Below, one piece after another: positions 1 to 8,227 of a stretch of DNA of 34,977 nucleotides. The notes beneath the pieces were generated by a model that was not told the DNA's origin, ran no database searches, and was given only the letters and a program-made list of their open reading frames with translations. The stretch comes from Methanobrevibacter thaueri (lineage in GTDB: Archaea; Methanobacteriota; Methanobacteria; Methanobacteriales; Methanobacteriaceae): assembly GCF_015062915.1 (NCBI RefSeq), contig NZ_SUTJ01000015.1:1-34977 (forward strand), written 5' to 3'. The number at the start of each line of letters is the position of its first letter. Positions within the stretch are counted from its first letter, which is position 1. Made by a program: the position numbers and the translations under genes.

Positions 1-38
1 AGAAACTATTGACAAATGTGCGGTTTTACTCAGTCACT

Positions 39-88
39 TTTCTGCAGATTGTTCTGCAGAAATTTAATTTCTTTTTTTTTAAAAAAAA
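39..88. terminator. Probable bidirectional terminator at left edge
   Basis: A 9-bp stem (39-47 with 54-62, arms TTTCTGCAG and CTGCAGAAA, loop ATTGTT) is followed on the plus strand by a T-run at 72-80. That run abuts an A-run at 81-88, which reads as eight T's on the minus strand directly after the stop of the NeuB-like gene. It could end a plus-strand gene lying left of the window as well as the minus-strand nonulosonate operon. The rest of positions 1-88 shows no credible coding sequence. Confidence 0.55.
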
Positions 89-928
89 CTATTTCTTACT
101 CTCACTTAATTTTCTCATTTCCCTTATCGCAGATGATTCGCAAATAACAGGTTGCTTGTTTTTCATCCCATTGACCTTGGATATGAAATTAACATTCCAG
201 TTGAACTTGATGACATCATCAGCATCCATTGCATATTCACAGTCTGTCAATGATTTGTCAATTGTAAAAAGCTTTTCAAGTATTGTGGCACCATAATTAT
301 ATGCTGTTGTCAATACTGCCATATTATCATCAGGAACTGTATTGTCACAGTATCCAATCTCATAATCTGGGAAGTTTTCAGCCAAATCATTAATCATCAG
401 CAAGTTAGCATCATTGTAATCAACAGGATATGATAAAACCACATGAAATATAGCTATATCCACCATTGAAACATTTTCTATAGCAATTATTGCCTGCTTG
501 ATTTCACGGAGGGTTGATGCACCTGTAAAAAGAAGAATCGGTTTGTTTTTACTTGCAACATATTCAATAAATGGGATATTGGTCAAATCAGCTGATGAAA
601 TGCAAAAAATATCTAAAAACTCATCAAAATCATCAACGGATTTTAAATCTAATGGTGTGAGGAGAAATTTCATTCCAATATTCCTGCAGTACTCTGCAAT
701 TTCCCTATATTCATCAATTGTAAAACTACTGGAAATCGCTGACTGATCTAAGAAATGATTTTGGGATTTATATGGCTGCAACTTAACCGCATTAATCCCA
801 CAATCCCTTGCCTCATCAATCACGTACTTGATTGCATCAACATCAGATATTCCTTCTTTTTCAGCAATCACCTGAAAATCATCACCAATGCCCGCTATCA
901 AAAAAGGATATTTATTAAATATATTCAT
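89..928 (-). CDS. NeuB/SpsE-family sialic acid synthase-like protein, divergent
   Basis: The 279 residues resemble the TIM-barrel part of N-acetylneuraminate / legionaminate / pseudaminate synthases. Recognisable family segments are AVKLQPY (48-53), SSADLTN (111-117), LSYPVDYNDANL (165-176), GYCDNT (192-197) and ATILEKLFTIDK (214-225). Active NeuB condenses phosphoenolpyruvate with an amino sugar using a divalent metal. Here the usual AEIGxNHxG motif reads AGIGDDFQV, the metal-binding His of the SDHT-type motif is Asn196, and the His of E(R/K)HFT is Leu220. The C-terminal SAF (antifreeze-like) domain is absent; NeuB is normally about 340-350 residues. It lies 5 bases downstream of the NeuA fusion, with AGGT ahead of its ATG, so the two are probably co-transcribed. 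The family call is good, but synthase activity is doubtful; a binding or assembly role is possible. Confidence 0.75.
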   Translation of the reverse strand: MNIFNKYPFLIAGIGDDFQVIAEKEGISDVDAIKYVIDEARDCGINAVKLQPYKSQNHFLDQSAISSSFTIDEYREIAEYCRNIGMKFLLTPLDLKSVDDFDEFLDIFCISSADLTNIPFIEYVASKNKPILLFTGASTLREIKQAIIAIENVSMVDIAIFHVVLSYPVDYNDANLLMINDLAENFPDYEIGYCDNTVPDDNMAVLTTAYNYGATILEKLFTIDKSLTDCEYAMDADDVIKFNWNVNFISKVNGMKNKQPVICESSAIREMRKLSESKK

Positions 929-933
929 TATAT

Positions 934-2598
934 TTACCTATTTAATCTAAATTTCCTATATTCCTGACGAATGACTGATTCCATATTCTCAAAACCATTT
1001 TTCAAGTCAATGGAGAGCATTTTTCTGTTCATATCAACACGCAAGTCATAATTATTTACCAATTCAACAAACTGGTTAAGTATGTCCTGCCTTTCAACAT
1101 GTGCGCCTAAACCCATGTTAATGAATCCGTTAGATGGATTTGCAAAAACATGAGACAGCTCACGCTCATTTTGACATATGCATATTGTTGGAATTCCCAA
1201 TGAACAGATATCATACATTCTCTTGCTTGCTGAAGAGAATATTATATCCGCCTTGAACATGAATTCACTGATATTTGAAACATTTTGGTAAATTTGAACT
1301 GCAGAGTTCGCCTCATATCTGGAGATGAGTTCTTCCAGATTAGGGTATGTCAATCCCACAACGACATTGATTCTTCCTTCATAATTGGTTGCCAGAATAG
1401 CATCAAGGACCTTTTCAGTCAGATTATCAGAGTCATCACCTGTGAATGTGATTAAGACATTATTGACTGCAGTGGTTATGATTTTTTCAGGTTGGAAGTA
1501 GAATTCATCCCTTAAAAGGTAATACTTGTATCCTGTGTAAATGTTTTTTTCTCCAATCTCATGCTCATATAATGCATCAAACACCACATCTGCCAATTCA
1601 CTGCCCTTGCCCAAGTCCTCAAAGTTGACTACAAAGTAACCCTCTTGCTTTAAGATGGTCATGTACTCAGTACTGGTGTCTGCAATGTCATTGCATACCA
1701 ATTGAGGGTTGTAATCCCTTAAGCATTTAATCAAGTCATCCTTACCATCATAAATCTTATAGTTATAGTTATATTTCTCGATTATGTCAATTCCAAGCTG
1801 ATGAGATTCTTCCAATAGGAAAAGAATGTCATGGAACACCAGTTTGGATGCAATTGACAAGCATCTGTTTATATGTTTGTTTCCTGCATCATCTGAAGCG
1901 TTTGGAATGATTGCAATCTTTAGTCTTTGCAGACACTTTTCAGCAATCCACCAATCCTCATAATTTGTAACATCAATACTTTCCTCACTTGAAACCTCAA
2001 CAATATCAATGCTGGTTCCCAAACGAGAGTCCTCATGAACGCAATGTCGACGAGTCGCTAAAATAGCTCCGGTTTCCCTGAAGTCTTTCGGAAGATCCTG
2101 GCGAGGTTTTCTTTCAATGTAATTTGGGAAGTATCTTTGATTGTTCTCATCATATCCCCAGCTTAACCGCCTATCATCAACAACAGTTATTACACTGTCG
2201 ATTGCAAAATCTTCAAATTTCTCAATAACCCTGTCTAAAGTGGATGTTTTAATTAATGGAGAGGTTGGCTGTAAAGTGATGACAAGGTCATATTCATCCA
2301 ATGTTAATTTTTCCTTTTGAACGATTGCATCATAAACGACCGGATCCAGAGGAGTTTCATCGGTTGACAGTTCAGGTGAACGTCTCACAACACTGGCTCC
2401 GAATTTTTCACAAAGCAATGCAATTTCAGAATCATCAGTAGTCACAACAACATCATCAACATATTCTGAGGATTTTGCAACCCCTATGGAATAAGATATT
2501 AAAGGTTTTTTGTTCAATAACCTTACATTTTTACGAGGAATTCCTTTTGAACCTCCTCTTGCTGGAATAACTACTAGAATTTTATTATTATTAAACAT
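934..2598 (-). CDS. neuA: CMP-nonulosonate cytidylyltransferase fused to a PseG-like domain
   Basis: Residues 1 to about 222 form a CMP-sialic-acid-synthetase type cytidylyltransferase: IPARGGSKGIPRKN at 11-24 is the nucleotide-binding loop, LQPTSP is at 109-114, and acidic residues at SIDVTNYED (207-215) fit the metal site. It would activate a nonulosonic acid with CTP. From about residue 226 (LKIAIIPNASDDAGNKHINR) a second Rossmann-like half resembles PseG, the UDP-sugar hydrolase of pseudaminate synthesis, with GNKHINR standing where PseG has its G-x-GH-x-x-R motif. At 554 residues the protein is about twice the length of a lone NeuA. The ATG has AGGGAT upstream (2602-2607), and the gene is followed after 5 bases by the NeuB-like gene. 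The exact sugar (neuraminate, legionaminate or pseudaminate type) cannot be read from sequence alone. Confidence 0.85.
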   Translation of the reverse strand: MFNNNKILVVIPARGGSKGIPRKNVRLLNKKPLISYSIGVAKSSEYVDDVVVTTDDSEIALLCEKFGASVVRRSPELSTDETPLDPVVYDAIVQKEKLTLDEYDLVITLQPTSPLIKTSTLDRVIEKFEDFAIDSVITVVDDRRLSWGYDENNQRYFPNYIERKPRQDLPKDFRETGAILATRRHCVHEDSRLGTSIDIVEVSSEESIDVTNYEDWWIAEKCLQRLKIAIIPNASDDAGNKHINRCLSIASKLVFHDILFLLEESHQLGIDIIEKYNYNYKIYDGKDDLIKCLRDYNPQLVCNDIADTSTEYMTILKQEGYFVVNFEDLGKGSELADVVFDALYEHEIGEKNIYTGYKYYLLRDEFYFQPEKIITTAVNNVLITFTGDDSDNLTEKVLDAILATNYEGRINVVVGLTYPNLEELISRYEANSAVQIYQNVSNISEFMFKADIIFSSASKRMYDICSLGIPTICICQNERELSHVFANPSNGFINMGLGAHVERQDILNQFVELVNNYDLRVDMNRKMLSIDLKNGFENMESVIRQEYRKFRLNR

Positions 2599-2681
2599 AT
2601 TATCCCTATTAATACAACAAAAATTTAATTAATACAGTAGTAAATATATTTATAACATAATATTAAATCTTCGGTGTTATT
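2599..2681. promoter_or_regulatory. Divergent promoter region, neuA / hypD
   Basis: This 83-base AT-rich spacer separates two outward-facing genes. TATA-like sequence (AAATATATTTATAA) at 2642-2655 can serve hypD with a very short leader that carries GGTG at 2673-2676. The neuA side has AGGGAT next to its ATG and TTAATTAAATTTT-type TATA sequence near 2625-2640. Start sites are inferred from spacing only. Confidence 0.4.
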
Positions 2682-3734
2682 ATGAATATGAAAGATATGT
2701 CAAATAAGCTATTAGAAAAAATTAATGAATTAGCTACACCCGTTAAAATAATGCACGTGTGTGGTTCACACGAACACACCATAATGGAAAATGGAATCAG
2801 AAGTCTGCTTCCAGAGGAAGTAGAAATCATTGCAGGACCAGGATGCCCTGTTTGTGTTGTGCCATCACGTGAAATAGATGAAGCATTGGAGCTTATCGAT
2901 AAGGGAGTTACAATCACCACCTTTGGAGACATGCTGAGAGTGCCTGGATCTGAAAGGTCCCTTGCAGATGCAAAGGCAGAAGGTGGAGACGTAAGAGTTG
3001 TTTACGGTATTAACAGAGCTATTGAAATAGCTGAAAAGGTTGACAATGATGTTGCATTCATTTCAGCAGGATTTGAGACAACCGCTCCAACAACAGCAGC
3101 AGAACTGCTTTCAACACCCCCTGAAAACTTCTCAGTGCTTTCATGCCACAGACTGATTCCACCGGCAATTGACTTTTTAATCAATTCAGGAGAAACCAGC
3201 CTGAACGCATTGATTCAACCGGGACACGTATGTACAATCATAGGAACAAAACCTTTCGAGTACTTCTCAACAGATTACGGAATTCCTCAAGCGGTAGCAG
3301 GATTCAACCCATTAGACATATTAATGTCAGTCTACATGATTTTAAGACAAATTCATAATGAAACACCGAAAATAGAAAATGAATACAAGAGAGCTGTCAG
3401 AGAAGAAGGAAATACCGTTGCAACAGAAATGATCGAACAGGTATTCGATGTGGAATCAAGGGAATGGAGAGGATTTCCAAAAATACCTAATTCAATTCTT
3501 GAAGTTAAAAAGGAATTTGCAGACTTCAACGCACGTGAAAAATATGACATTGAAGTCAAGGATGTCACCGAAGCACCTAAAGGATGTATCTGCGGACCTA
3601 TCCTAAGAGGCCTTGCAAGACCTGAGGACTGCAAGCTGTTCAGAAAGGCATGCAACCCATTACACCCAATAGGAGCATGTATGGTAAGTAAAGAGGGAAC
3701 CTGTAACATTGCACACAGATACTCAAGGGGATAA
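2682..3734 (+). CDS. hypD: Hydrogenase maturation protein HypD
   Basis: HypD carries the Fe(CN)2CO precursor together with HypC during assembly of the NiFe-hydrogenase active site; hydrogenotrophic methanogens need it for F420-reducing, heterodisulfide-reductase-linked and membrane hydrogenases. The 350-residue length is normal. Diagnostic cysteine motifs are all present: MHVCGSHEHT near residue 25, GPGCPVCVVPS near 55, SCHRLIPPAID, PGHVC, and the C-terminal set GCICGPILRG, DCKLFRKACNPLHPIGACMVS and GTCNIAHRY that holds the 4Fe-4S cluster. GGTG lies 5 bases before the ATG. It begins a plus-strand operon; the phosphatase gene follows after 1 base. No other hyp gene lies in the window. Confidence 0.95.
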   Translation: MNMKDMSNKLLEKINELATPVKIMHVCGSHEHTIMENGIRSLLPEEVEIIAGPGCPVCVVPSREIDEALELIDKGVTITTFGDMLRVPGSERSLADAKAEGGDVRVVYGINRAIEIAEKVDNDVAFISAGFETTAPTTAAELLSTPPENFSVLSCHRLIPPAIDFLINSGETSLNALIQPGHVCTIIGTKPFEYFSTDYGIPQAVAGFNPLDILMSVYMILRQIHNETPKIENEYKRAVREEGNTVATEMIEQVFDVESREWRGFPKIPNSILEVKKEFADFNAREKYDIEVKDVTEAPKGCICGPILRGLARPEDCKLFRKACNPLHPIGACMVSKEGTCNIAHRYSRG

Positions 3735-3735
3735 A

Positions 3736-4440
3736 ATGGCAATAGAGGCAATAGCAGTAGACATTGACGGAACACTTACCGACAGCACTAGAAAACTTTG
3801 CATTTCAGCAATTGAAGCACTCAGAAAAGCAGAAGAAGCAGGAATACCAACAATTATAGTTACAGGCAATGTCGTTAACTATGCATACGCCATTGAGGTT
3901 TCCATAGGCTGCAGCGGAGGACTTGTAGCTGAAAACGGAGGGATCGTTTTCAAGGAAGGGGAAAACAACAATGCCGTTGAAACAATGGTTGAACGTGACT
4001 TTGTAACCTCTGCTGAAAATCACCTAAAAGAAAAGTTAGGAGACAAGTTTGACAAGCACGCATCCCATGACAACATGTACAGGCTGACAGAAACCGTATT
4101 CTACAAGACCCTTGATAAAAAAGAGTTGGAAGAGGCTCTTGCAGATTTTGAACATTTAGACAATCTAGAGATTTATGACAGTGGATTTGCACTCCACATT
4201 ACCGACAAGAGAGTCAATAAGGGAACTTCACTAAGATACCTATGTGAAAGAAACGGCATTAATATGGAAAACGTGATGGCAATAGGAGACAGTGAAAACG
4301 ACGAAGATTTCCTGAAAGAAGTGGGATATAAGATTGCCGTTGGAAATGCTGATGACAACCTGAAAGAAATCAGCACATATACCTGTGAGAAGTTTTACGG
4401 TGATGGAGTGGCAGAAGCGATTGAAAAATTTGCCCTATAG
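3736..4440 (+). CDS. pgp: Phosphoglycolate phosphatase, archaeal HAD type
   Basis: This 234-residue HAD-superfamily hydrolase of the archaeal phosphoglycolate phosphatase type dephosphorylates 2-phosphoglycolate. The nucleophile motif AVDIDGTLTD opens the protein, VTGN marks motif II, a conserved Lys region (KRVNKG) precedes motif III/IV, and MAIGDSENDEDFL binds magnesium. The cap lies between motifs II and III, as in the type IIB subfamily. I chose the ATG at 3736, one base after the hypD stop, because AGGGG directly precedes it and the HAD motif then begins at residue 6. An in-frame ATG at 3709 lies inside hypD and would add a non-homologous tail. Sugar-phosphatase activity on another substrate cannot be excluded. 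Confidence 0.88.
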   Translation: MAIEAIAVDIDGTLTDSTRKLCISAIEALRKAEEAGIPTIIVTGNVVNYAYAIEVSIGCSGGLVAENGGIVFKEGENNNAVETMVERDFVTSAENHLKEKLGDKFDKHASHDNMYRLTETVFYKTLDKKELEEALADFEHLDNLEIYDSGFALHITDKRVNKGTSLRYLCERNGINMENVMAIGDSENDEDFLKEVGYKIAVGNADDNLKEISTYTCEKFYGDGVAEAIEKFAL

Positions 4441-4447
4441 TGATAAT

Positions 4448-5755
4448 ATGATATATGAGATAGCAGAAGATGTGAAAAAAGCTCTTGAAAATAAATGTGA
4501 CGCTTACGAAATTTATATTGATGAATCAAAACTCATTCAACTGGACACACTAAAAGAGGAGTTGAACTTTGCAAAAGAAGAAATTGACATGGGCGTTGGA
4601 ATCAGAGTCCTCAAGGATCAAAAGCAGGGCTTTGCATTTACATCAAACATGGACAAACTCGTTGAAACTGCACAAAAGGCAGTTGACAACAGCAAATTGA
4701 CAAAAGTTGATGATAATTACTCTTTTGCAGAAGTTGAAAAGGTAAATGAAGTCAAAAAGGTTTATGACGACAAATTTAATGACTTAAGCCTTGACGAATC
4801 CGTTGAATTTTTAAAATCAACCATTTCACAAGCCTTAGACAGCGGATGTGAAGTGACAGGTTCAGGATTTTCCGCAAGTGAAGGAAGGTCATTGATTGTG
4901 AATTCAAATGGAGTTTCCATTGAGGATAATGGTACCGGATTTGGATTAGGATTATCCGTAACAATCCAAAAGGACGGTGAAATTGCAAGCGCATACAATT
5001 CACAGTCATCAAGATTTTTTGATTTAGATGGTGAAAAACTGGCCAGTGAAGTGTGTGACCTGGCAAAAAGCTCATTGAATACAAAACCTGTTGAAACAAA
5101 TGATTATGATGTTGTTCTAGATTACTATGCTGCTGTCGGATTGCTTCAAACTTTCATAGGAGCATTCAACGGTGAAAACGTGTTGAGGGGAAGATCAATC
5201 CTGAAAGACAAGTTGGGAGAAGAAATAGCAAGTCCAGCACTTTCAATCATTGACAATCCATTGCTTGAAAAAGGAATGGGCACTGCAAAATGTGATGGAG
5301 AGGGAAGCGTATCCCGTGAAACCGCATTGATTCAAGATGGAAAGTTAAACTCATTCATTTATGACATCTACAATGCAAATAAAGCTGGCGTCGAAACCAC
5401 TTCCAACGGACTTAGAGGAAGCTACTTAACAACACCAATGATTGCACCGACAAACCTTGAGTTCAAATTCGGTGAAATGAAGGAATTGTCCGAAATAGAC
5501 AATGGAGTTCTGACAACCAGCGTGCTTGGAGCACATACCGCAAACCCAATTTCTGGGGACTTCTCAGTGGAAGCGAACAATGCTTTCAAGATTGAAAATG
5601 GTGAAATGGGCGATCCTATCAAAAAGGCAATGATTTCTGGAAACATCTTTGAAATCATGAAAAGCGTTGAAGGATTGGACTCTGAAATTAAACAGTATGG
5701 TTCTTACATCATTCCAAAATTACTGGTTCACGATTTAAGAGTTGTGGGACAATGA
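4448..5755 (+). CDS. pmbA: TldD/PmbA family protein, PmbA type
   Basis: This 435-residue protein has the PmbA layout: an N-terminal domain with DAYEIYIDESKLIQL and a GVGIRVLKDQKQGFAFTS segment, and a C-terminal part with GEEIASPALSIIDNPLL, DGEGSVSRETALIQDGKLNSFIYD and the closing SGNIFEIMKSVEGLDSEIKQYGSYIIPKLLV. PmbA pairs with the metalloprotease TldD; the HExxxH motif belongs to TldD and is absent here, as expected. No TldD gene is in view. I placed the start at the ATG at 4448, 7 bases past the phosphatase stop with GTGAT upstream; a longer reading from 4385 would overlap the phosphatase and has no family counterpart. The stop overlaps the next ATG (ATGA), so the two are probably translationally coupled. 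Confidence 0.9.
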   Translation: MIYEIAEDVKKALENKCDAYEIYIDESKLIQLDTLKEELNFAKEEIDMGVGIRVLKDQKQGFAFTSNMDKLVETAQKAVDNSKLTKVDDNYSFAEVEKVNEVKKVYDDKFNDLSLDESVEFLKSTISQALDSGCEVTGSGFSASEGRSLIVNSNGVSIEDNGTGFGLGLSVTIQKDGEIASAYNSQSSRFFDLDGEKLASEVCDLAKSSLNTKPVETNDYDVVLDYYAAVGLLQTFIGAFNGENVLRGRSILKDKLGEEIASPALSIIDNPLLEKGMGTAKCDGEGSVSRETALIQDGKLNSFIYDIYNANKAGVETTSNGLRGSYLTTPMIAPTNLEFKFGEMKELSEIDNGVLTTSVLGAHTANPISGDFSVEANNAFKIENGEMGDPIKKAMISGNIFEIMKSVEGLDSEIKQYGSYIIPKLLVHDLRVVGQ

Positions 5756-6126
5756 ATAAAAAGTTAAAGGAATTAATAGAGCTTCCAGAAGATTCACTTA
5801 CTTCTGAAGATGATGAGCGTTTAGTTGAAGAGTTGAAAAAAGCAGAATTGATAATGCCTATTGAAGTCATCTCAACCGATGAGGATGAGTCTTTTGAGTT
5901 CAAGCCTCTAAAAATCTCAAATCCTGATAACCAGGAGTTCATTCCAGTGTTTAGTGATGAAGATGAACTTGTTAAGGCCCATGTTGAATTTGAGGTCATT
6001 AACATCACAAGTGAGAATCTGGCTGAAATGATTAGTGATGATGAGTGTTTTGGAATAGCTCTCAATCCATTCAGCAAGTACTCATTGGCGATTCCGCTAA
6101 ATGAATTCATTAAAATTTTTAAATAA
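5752..6126 (+). CDS. SseB N-terminal-domain-like protein
   Basis: This 124-residue soluble acidic protein shares an ATGA overlap with pmbA. The order of features (an N-terminal alpha-helix rich in Glu, then MPIEVI, FEFKPLKISNPDNQEFIPVFSDEDEL, and a C-terminal GIALNPFSKYSLAIPLNEFIKIF) matches the SseB N-terminal domain found in small bacterial and archaeal proteins. The domain's biochemical role is not established. It is the last gene of the hypD operon and converges on the minus-strand moeA operon with only 19 bases between the stops. The domain call is moderately confident and I infer no function. Confidence 0.6.
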   Translation: MNKKLKELIELPEDSLTSEDDERLVEELKKAELIMPIEVISTDEDESFEFKPLKISNPDNQEFIPVFSDEDELVKAHVEFEVINITSENLAEMISDDECFGIALNPFSKYSLAIPLNEFIKIFK

Positions 6127-6145
6127 AAAAAAAGAGTGAGAAAAA

Positions 6146-6397
6146 TTACATTTTTTTCAATTTTTCTCTATACCTGTTAATGGTATCGTTTTTATAGTCT
6201 ATGTGAAGATAATCTTCAGTTACTTTTTTATTATCATCAAAGTCTTTTATTTTTTGATTTAGAACTTTATCAATTTCCTTATCCAATCTTTTTAATCGAT
6301 TGTCAAAGGAATTTTCAGACCTTCTCATATTGATGTTTGATCTACGAGCAAGTCTTTCAATTTCTTTATCCAAATCAATTTCATCCTTTTTAGACAT
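6146..6397 (-). CDS. Small charged coiled-coil protein of unknown function
   Basis: This 83-residue protein is nearly all charged residues, with heptad-like runs (DLDKEIERLARR, FDNRLKRLDKEIDKVLNQKIKDFDD) that predict one or two long helices. It has no signal peptide, membrane segment or cysteine. I do not recognise a family. The ATG at 6397 is chosen because AGGTGG at 6401-6406 sits 3 bases upstream; that same sequence contains the stop codon of the preceding GyrI-like gene (6405-6407), implying coupling. It closes the moeA operon. A partner-binding or structural role is a guess. Confidence 0.65.
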   Translation of the reverse strand: MSKKDEIDLDKEIERLARRSNINMRRSENSFDNRLKRLDKEIDKVLNQKIKDFDDNKKVTEDYLHIDYKNDTINRYREKLKKM

Positions 6398-6404
6398 GCT
6401 CCAC

Positions 6405-6866
6405 CTACATTTCAATTATTGGCAATTGAATTTCGGTTATGTAATCGTTTTCATCATCACAGTTGTAGAATCCTTTAATAAGAACTTCCTTAGGTGATCC
6501 TATAATGTCATAATGATTTTTCTGAGCGATTTCAACGAGTTCGGCATAAGTATCCATAATGTTTTCAGTTGAACCGTAATGAGTACCTGCCAAAACCTTA
6601 TTTTCAATCATGTCCACGACACGAATCCTGTCGGTTTCATCAGGGTCATCTTTTACAGGGATGCTTACATCATAAACCACATCACCCTGATTTACTTCAT
6701 GTCTTGGTGAGAAATAAACAATGAATGGTTCGCCGTCTGTTTTTATTTCTTCTGTATCAACCCAATCCATCAATATGGAAAAGAACACTCCCATATCTGA
6801 TTTTGGAGTTTTACAATTGATAACCGCTAATTTTTGTTCTGGAATTACTTTTACTTCATAATCCAT
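6405..6866 (-). CDS. GyrI-like / effector-binding domain protein
   Basis: The 153 residues match the stand-alone GyrI-like (AraC-type effector binding) fold: an N-terminal strand EVKVIPEQKLAVI, then FIVYFSPR, a DVVYDVSIPVKDD strand, VLAGTHYGSTENIMDTYAELVEIAQKNHYDIIGSPKEVLIKG, and a C-terminal TEIQLPI strand. The duplicated SHS2-like halves bind small molecules or, in GyrI, gyrase. There is no DNA-binding domain, so it is not a complete regulator. AAGGTG precedes the ATG. It lies 26 bases after moeA in the same direction, so a role in sensing or handling a small ligand linked to the molybdopterin or tungstopterin pathway is possible but unproven. Confidence 0.72.
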   Translation of the reverse strand: MDYEVKVIPEQKLAVINCKTPKSDMGVFFSILMDWVDTEEIKTDGEPFIVYFSPRHEVNQGDVVYDVSIPVKDDPDETDRIRVVDMIENKVLAGTHYGSTENIMDTYAELVEIAQKNHYDIIGSPKEVLIKGFYNCDDENDYITEIQLPIIEM

Positions 6867-6892
6867 AATTACACCTTACTTAAATTATAATT

Positions 6893-8116
6893 CTAATTAA
6901 ATAAATAGACTTCTACGTCTTCTCCTTCATCAACGAGTTCTACAAGTTTTGGAATTTTCACATAACCGTCGGCAGTGGACAGTGAAAAGATTGCTCCTGA
7001 ATCCTTAAATATTGGTTGGATGTTTTCGCCGTCAACCTTAACGAGTTGATATTGCATCCTTCCAACTTGTGAATGAATTCTTTTTGTGATTTTTCCTTTG
7101 ACTGTCTTCAATTCAAAGTCCTTATCGATTCCTGCCAGTCTTGTTAATGGCTCTGCCACGAATGCATTGAATATCATCAGTGCGGAAACTGGATTTCCTG
7201 GAAGGCCAATGACCAATTTGCCGTCAATTACCCCGACGATTGTAGGTTTTCCAGGCTGAACTGAAATTCCATGAATGTGAACCTCACCTAATTCGTCAAG
7301 AACATGCTTTAGGACATCACCTAATCCTGCAGAGGTTCCTCCTGAACAGAACAGGATATCCACTTCTTCAAGGGACTTTATGATTTTCTCTTTCACTTCA
7401 TCATAGTTGTCTCTCATTACCCCTAAGAATTTTGCATCTGCACCGCAGGAAACGGCATCGTTTTTAATCATTCCACCATTTACATCATAGATTTTACCAT
7501 ATTCAAGCTCTTCACCCTGAAGAGTTATTTCGTTACCTGATGAGACAATACCAACACTCGGTTTTTTGTAAACTTCTATGGTTTCAAAGCCCTGTGACAG
7601 TAAAACACCAATTTTTCCAGGATTTAGGAAGTCTCCCTTCTTGAGGATAAGCTTGCCCTCTTCAATGTCGGAGCCCTTTTTGGCAACGTCCTGTGTAGGA
7701 GTGACTGTGGTCAACAGGTTAACAGTGCCATCATCTTTTTCAGCGTATTCAACCATCAAAACAGCGTCTGCACCTTCAGGCATTGCTGCACCAGTACTGA
7801 TTTCAATACACTTGCCTTCTTCGACCTTCTTGTCGGTGGTTGCACCGGCTTCCAAAAAGTCAATGACTTCAAGAGTGTTTGGTGACTCTTCTGATGCTCC
7901 AAAACTGTCGCTTGAAAGAATTGCAAAACCATCCTTTAATGCCTTGTCAAAAGGCGGGAAGTCCATTCTAGAATAAACATCCTCAAATAGGATTCTGCCA
8001 TAGGCTTCACTGACTAGAATCTCCTCGCTTTCAGGTTTTAAATTCTCATTGAACAATTCCTGAATAATATCAATAGCTTCATCGCATTCCTTAATTTTTA
8101 AAAATTCAGTTCCCAT
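6893..8116 (-). CDS. moeA: Molybdopterin molybdenumtransferase MoeA
   Basis: MoeA inserts molybdate or tungstate into adenylylated molybdopterin. Methanogens need this for formylmethanofuran dehydrogenase and, when present, formate dehydrogenase. The 407-residue protein has the family marks PPFDKALKDGFA (54-65, equivalent to the usual MDGYA), STGAAMPEGADAVLMVE (107-123), KPSVGIVSSGNEI, a FCSGGTSAG(L)GD segment, HGISVQPGKPT and GLPGNPVSALMIF, followed by the beta-barrel C-terminal domain. I start it at the ATG at 8116, preceded by GTGAT; an open frame extends a further 70 codons upstream but that stretch is AT-rich promoter sequence and reads as hydrophobic noise. It heads a minus-strand operon and diverges from aIF1A. 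Confidence 0.93.
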   Translation of the reverse strand: MGTEFLKIKECDEAIDIIQELFNENLKPESEEILVSEAYGRILFEDVYSRMDFPPFDKALKDGFAILSSDSFGASEESPNTLEVIDFLEAGATTDKKVEEGKCIEISTGAAMPEGADAVLMVEYAEKDDGTVNLLTTVTPTQDVAKKGSDIEEGKLILKKGDFLNPGKIGVLLSQGFETIEVYKKPSVGIVSSGNEITLQGEELEYGKIYDVNGGMIKNDAVSCGADAKFLGVMRDNYDEVKEKIIKSLEEVDILFCSGGTSAGLGDVLKHVLDELGEVHIHGISVQPGKPTIVGVIDGKLVIGLPGNPVSALMIFNAFVAEPLTRLAGIDKDFELKTVKGKITKRIHSQVGRMQYQLVKVDGENIQPIFKDSGAIFSLSTADGYVKIPKLVELVDEGEDVEVYLFN

Positions 8117-8227
8117 TTTATCACATTCATATAAAATCCAATAAATTAATATATAATATATTGATATAAATATAAATAATTTAATCTTATAGAGAGATAA
8201 TTTTATTATAATTTTGGAGGAGAGTAT
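8117..8227. promoter_or_regulatory. Divergent promoter region, moeA / aIF1A, with strong aIF1A ribosome site
   Basis: The 111-base spacer contains overlapping TATA-like tracts near 8145-8185 that can serve both directions. The aIF1A side ends in GGAGG at 8216-8220, exactly 7 bases before its TTG start. The moeA side has GTGAT close to its ATG. No other structure is visible. Confidence 0.45.

Noticed and set aside
9..296. 95-codon plus-strand frame at the left edge
   Set aside because: It is a run of Phe/Lys codons over the terminator and then antisense to the NeuB-like gene.
4776..5099. 107-codon minus-strand frame inside pmbA
   Set aside because: It is a shadow of a well-conserved sense gene, with no recognisable protein features.
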